Assembly: GCA_937890845.1 (NCBI GenBank)
Contig: CALADR010000383.1
Location: 1-10,397, forward strand
Reading direction: 5' to 3'
Source of the DNA: an uncultured Bacteroidales bacterium
GTDB taxonomy: Bacteria > Bacteroidota > Bacteroidia > Bacteroidales > UBA932
DNA: 10,397 nt
Position numbers and translations under genes: made by a program. Positions 8,080 to 10,397 of the stretch are shown here, in pieces. How positions within the stretch are numbered: position 1 is the first letter of the stretch; every line of letters starts with the position of its first letter. Below the pieces are notes generated by a model. The model saw only the letters and a program-made list of their open reading frames with translations. It ran no database searches and was not told the DNA's origin.

Positions 8080-9122
8080 TGATGAAAAAGTTTAGCAAAT
8101 ATATTATGATTCTTGCCGGATGCGCCGCCGCGTCTCTGGCAACGGTTTCCTGTGACGAGTTCCCGCCTGTCAATTATGACAATCCGGATCCTTACAGGGT
8201 ATATACGGATGCAGATTTCAACACTGCGCATTTCAAGTCCATAAAGGATGTCAAGGCTATGTACGAGAGCAAGCCTGTCACCATAGAAGGAAACTGTATA
8301 ATCAAGGCACAGGTGGTTTCTTCAGACCAGTCAGGCAACCTTTACAGGACTATGTATATCCAGGATGCTACAGGCGGAATGGAGTTCAAGATAGGTTCAA
8401 GGAATCTTTACAACGACTACAAGCTCGGACAGTGGGTTTATATCGACTGTAACGGGCTTACTCTCGGCAAGTATGCCGGTATGGTAGGTCTGGGTTACAA
8501 GTCAAATGATCCCGAATATGAGTCTTCATACATTGATGCACAGTATATTATAGATACTCATGTTTTCCGTGGCGAGTTTGACGAGCCTGTAGCTCCAAAG
8601 GTTATTGAAAAGGATGATATAAAGAATCCTGACAATTTCGGAACATATGTTACAATAAAGAACCTTAAATACAAGGGCCAGATTTTCGTAATGCTGTACT
8701 ATGATCCGGACGGAGACAGGAAAGACTATGCAAATAACTGTGTTTTCCTTGACGAGAATTCCAAGTACGGCAACTATGGATTTGACACATGGGCTGTTTC
8801 GGAAAAGGCTTTCCAGGCCAAACTGGATGATCCTGGTTTTAATTTCAATGGTTTCCCTGATGTAGATAAAAGCAAGTTCGTGTCACCGTCGGCTTATACC
8901 ATAAGCCATTATTTTGACAAGGACGGGCTTGACCTCCAGATCAGAACAAGCGGATTTGCAAGATTTGCAGATACTAAAATTGACAAGGAGATTCTTTCAG
9001 GAAAGGCGATAGATGTTACCGGTATTCTTACTTATTATAATAAGAAAGGTACCGAGGCTGATGCAAACTATCAGTTCACTCTTCTTGATTTGAATGGAAT
9101 AAAGCTTTCTGAGAACCAGTAG
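8079..9122 (+). CDS. DUF5689-like OB-fold lipoprotein coupled to the TonB receptor
   Basis: Likely a surface lipoprotein that binds substrate for the receptor. The lipobox T-V-S-C25 is followed by acidic DEF. From about residue 50 the sequence fits DUF5689 as I know it: FKSIKDVKAMY, then VTIEGNCIIKAQVVSSDQSGN, then LYRTMYIQDATGGMEFKI (88-105), then a strand with WVYIDCNGL. This is an OB-fold-like beta pattern related to secreted nucleic-acid-binding OB folds. A second OB-like stretch lies at about 291-341 (GFARFAD, AIDVTGILTYY, YQFTLLDLNGIKL). The ATG at 8079 overlaps the receptor's TGA in the string TGATG, and a second in-frame ATG follows at 8082. Either could be used, and both keep the signal peptide. 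The overlap implies coupled translation and matched amounts. The ligand is not known; nucleic acid is inferred from fold and context. Confidence 0.85.
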   Translation: MMKKFSKYIMILAGCAAASLATVSCDEFPPVNYDNPDPYRVYTDADFNTAHFKSIKDVKAMYESKPVTIEGNCIIKAQVVSSDQSGNLYRTMYIQDATGGMEFKIGSRNLYNDYKLGQWVYIDCNGLTLGKYAGMVGLGYKSNDPEYESSYIDAQYIIDTHVFRGEFDEPVAPKVIEKDDIKNPDNFGTYVTIKNLKYKGQIFVMLYYDPDGDRKDYANNCVFLDENSKYGNYGFDTWAVSEKAFQAKLDDPGFNFNGFPDVDKSKFVSPSAYTISHYFDKDGLDLQIRTSGFARFADTKIDKEILSGKAIDVTGILTYYNKKGTEADANYQFTLLDLNGIKLSENQ

Positions 9123-9135
9123 AGCATTAATAAGT

Positions 9136-9741
9136 ATGGTTAAAAACATCGTATTTGATTTCGGAGGTGTCCTTCTTGACTGGAATCCGAGATATCTGTA
9201 CAGGGATTATTTCAAGGATGATACTCGTATGGAATATTTCCTTGGCAATATCTGCACTCTGGACTGGAATGCAGAGCAGGACAGGGGACGGCCTTTTAAA
9301 GAAGGGGTAGCTTTGCTTCAGGCGGAATTTCCGCAATGGAGCGAGGCTATTGCCTTGTATCATACAGGATGGGAAAAGATGCTGAAAAGCGATATTCCTG
9401 CCGGTGTGGAATTGTTGAAGGAGCTTAAGGCCGAGGGATACGGCATTTACGGTCTGACCAACTGGTCATCGGAAACAATAGGTTTTGCTTTCGGAAGATA
9501 TGATTTTTTCAGTCTTTTTGAAGGTATTGTAGTTTCTGGCGATGAGAAGCTTCTCAAGCCTGATCATAGGATTTATGAAGTCCTTCTCAGTCGCTATGGC
9601 CTCAAGGCTGACGAATGTGTGTTTTTGGATGACAATGCGGCAAATGTTGATGGTGCAAGAGCCGTGGGTATGAAAGCTGTCCGCTTTGACGATATTTCTC
9701 GTGTCAGAGAGGAGCTTTCCTTACTGCTGTCCTTGGTGTGA
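9136..9741 (+). CDS. HAD-family hydrolase, subfamily IA (YihX-like)
   Basis: Cytoplasmic phosphatase-type hydrolase with no signal peptide. Motif I is FDFGGVLLDW with nucleophile D8. The usual second Asp of DxD is Gly (G10), as in the 'DFGGV' branch that includes YihX-like and related HAD proteins. Motif II is T108 in GLTNWS, motif III is K141 in LLKPDHRIY, and motif IV is D165-D166 in VFLDDNAANVDGA. A helical cap lies between motifs I and II. At 201 aa it is the normal size for this branch. It is the last gene of the operon, 13 nt after the DUF5689-like lipoprotein. A sugar-phosphate or nucleotide phosphatase role is possible; E. coli YihX acts on glucose-1-phosphate, but that substrate should not be transferred by homology alone. 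In this context it might dephosphorylate a nucleotide-derived product, which is inference. Confidence 0.9.
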   Translation: MVKNIVFDFGGVLLDWNPRYLYRDYFKDDTRMEYFLGNICTLDWNAEQDRGRPFKEGVALLQAEFPQWSEAIALYHTGWEKMLKSDIPAGVELLKELKAEGYGIYGLTNWSSETIGFAFGRYDFFSLFEGIVVSGDEKLLKPDHRIYEVLLSRYGLKADECVFLDDNAANVDGARAVGMKAVRFDDISRVREELSLLLSLV

Positions 9742-9755
9742 CAACATAGCATTCC

Positions 9756-9831
9756 GTACCGCAGACAGGCTTTATTGGTACAAAATGGCTTTTTTTACCT
9801 CATTGGTACGTGAAACCCACTTCTGCGGTAC
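9756..9831. repeat. Inverted GTACCGCAGA repeat with extra GGTAC copies
   Basis: GTACCGCAGA at 9756-9765 is perfectly complementary to TCTGCGGTAC at 9822-9831, with 56 nt between. Inside the interval, ATTGGTAC occurs twice as a direct repeat (9774-9781 and 9802-9809, 28 nt apart), so GGTAC or its complement appears four times in 76 nt. A run of seven T's lies at 9790-9796. It sits in the 134-nt stretch between the HAD stop and the convergent terminator. I see no ORF here. It may be a small repeat element, a structured 3' UTR or a binding-site cluster. Confidence 0.5.
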
Positions 9832-9875
9832 CAACCTGCATGATTCCTGAGATTTTCCTTTTGTCGCCGGACAAA

Positions 9876-9923
9876 GAATAGAAATGCCCTCAAAGTCATA
9901 AGGCTTTGAGGGCATTTCTATTC
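9876..9923. terminator. Strong bidirectional terminator between convergent genes
   Basis: A 22-bp stem (9876-9897 with 9902-9923) closes on the tetraloop ATAA. The outer 20 bp are perfect, with one G-U wobble next to the loop. The outer arms are AT-rich (GAATAGAAAT) around a GC-richer core (GCCCTC), so both strands place U-rich sequence at the 3' side (ATTTCTATTC on either strand). It lies between the HAD gene ending at 9741 and the minus-strand transporter ending at 9946. It is therefore well placed to end both transcripts. Confidence 0.88.
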
Positions 9924-9945
9924 GTATATTGTGTCAGCTGCTATG

Positions 9946-10397
9946 CTATACCAAGCCGTTGCTTCCAAGGAAGTAAAGCATAGTATAACCGAGCAGGAGT
10001 CCAAGTGCTCCCATAACGACACCTGTCTTTACCATATCTTTCTGCTCTACCATACCTGTTGCATGTGCAAGGGCGTTAGGCGGCGTACTGATAGGTAGAA
10101 TCATTGCAAGTGAAGAACCGATAGCTACACCGATAAGCAGTGTCTCAACACCTCCGAGAGGCATAAGTATGTCTTTCATGCTGATACCGACAATCGCAAG
10201 GATTGGAACCAGAAGGGCTGCTGTTGCAGTGTGTGATATGAAGTTTGCCATTGCGTAGCAGATGAGTCCTGAACCTATAATCATTACAAGTGGTGGCCAC
10301 TGGTTGAATGGAATAGATGAAATCATATGCTTTGCAAGACCTGTTTCCTGAAGTGCTACTCCTAAAGCAAAACCTCCGGCTACCATCCAGAGAACGC
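9946..10397 (-). CDS. DASS/SLC13-type anion transporter, C-terminal part
   Basis: The C-terminal part of a sodium-coupled anion or dicarboxylate transporter of the DASS (SLC13, VcINDY-like) family. The TAG stop lies at 9946-9948, and the open frame continues past the right edge, so the true start is outside the window; the Met codon ending at 10386 is internal. Visible features are hydrophobic segments separated by short loops, the conserved stretch WMVAGGFALGVALQETGLA, and ANFISHTATAALLVP, which matches the second substrate/sodium motif of the family. Also visible is PISTPPNALAHATG, matching the typical ATPPNA loop. The usual S-N-T of the second motif reads S-H-T here (His codon 10231-10233). 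Substrate could be succinate or other dicarboxylates; sulfate or phosphate cannot be excluded. It converges on the nuclease operon and is separated by a strong terminator, so it is probably a separate unit. Confidence 0.88.
   Translation of the reverse strand, partial: VLWMVAGGFALGVALQETGLAKHMISSIPFNQWPPLVMIIGSGLICYAMANFISHTATAALLVPILAIVGISMKDILMPLGGVETLLIGVAIGSSLAMILPISTPPNALAHATGMVEQKDMVKTGVVMGALGLLLGYTMLYFLGSNGLV

Larger units (their letters stand above)
298..9923 (+). other. Predicted six-gene operon: nuclease / TonB import locus
   Basis: Six genes on the plus strand lie between one promoter and one strong terminator, with intergenic gaps of 78, 27, 21, -1 and 13 nt. Three products carry lipoprotein signals, two carry signal-peptidase-I signals, and the last is cytoplasmic. 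The combination of surface binder, surface nuclease, periplasmic nuclease, TonB receptor, OB-fold lipoprotein and HAD hydrolase suggests capture, cleavage and import of nucleic acid. Co-transcription is inferred from spacing. The only internal obstacle is a hairpin between genes 1 and 2, which may lower expression of the downstream genes. Confidence 0.7.

Noticed and set aside
367..9741. Possibility that the operon is an anti-phage defence or toxin system because it encodes two nucleases.
   Set aside because: Both nucleases carry export signals and sit with a TonB receptor and surface lipoproteins. There is no immunity gene, sensor domain or secretion-toxin marker, so nutrient scavenging is the simpler reading.
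9756..9831. Possibility that the GGTAC cluster is a CRISPR array or transposon end.
   Set aside because: Repeat units are only 8-10 bp, spacing is irregular and there are only two direct copies. No transposase, target duplication or cas gene is nearby.

Overview
The window looks like Bacteroidota, most likely Bacteroidales. It has a TTTG/TAnnTTTG-type promoter, Bacteroidota-style lipoproteins with acidic residues after the lipobox cysteine, two BACON-type modules, a TonB-dependent receptor with an N-terminal carboxypeptidase-regulatory-like domain, a DUF5689-like lipoprotein, and start codons without clear Shine-Dalgarno sequences. I cannot assign a genus from sequence alone.

Layout: positions 1-297 hold a terminator-like hairpin and no gene I can support. 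A promoter at about 298-328 leads into six co-directional genes (367-9741) with gaps of 78, 27, 21, -1 and 13 nt. In order they are: (1) a 748-aa multidomain surface lipoprotein (BACON, jelly-roll, two OB-like modules, BACON-like, unknown C-terminal domain); (2) a lipoprotein with a BACON domain and a DNA/RNA non-specific endonuclease domain carrying the DRGH motif; (3) a secreted, probably periplasmic endonuclease/exonuclease/phosphatase-fold enzyme; (4) a 1020-aa TonB-dependent outer-membrane receptor with no SusD partner; (5) a DUF5689-like OB-fold lipoprotein whose start overlaps the receptor stop; (6) a cytoplasmic HAD-family hydrolase. A strong 22-bp-stem hairpin at 9876-9923 closes the operon. 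It also closes a convergent DASS/SLC13-type transporter gene that runs off the right edge on the minus strand.

How the genes may work together (inference): the locus has the logic of a polysaccharide utilisation locus, but the enzymes are nucleases and the binding proteins carry OB-like folds. The model is that surface lipoproteins capture extracellular nucleic acid and the lipid-anchored nuclease cuts it. The TonB receptor then imports fragments, the periplasmic EEP enzyme trims them, and the HAD enzyme dephosphorylates a product in the cytoplasm. This would be a nucleic-acid or phosphate scavenging system. It is the most interesting signal in the window. Each part belongs to a recognisable family; the joint function is the untested step.
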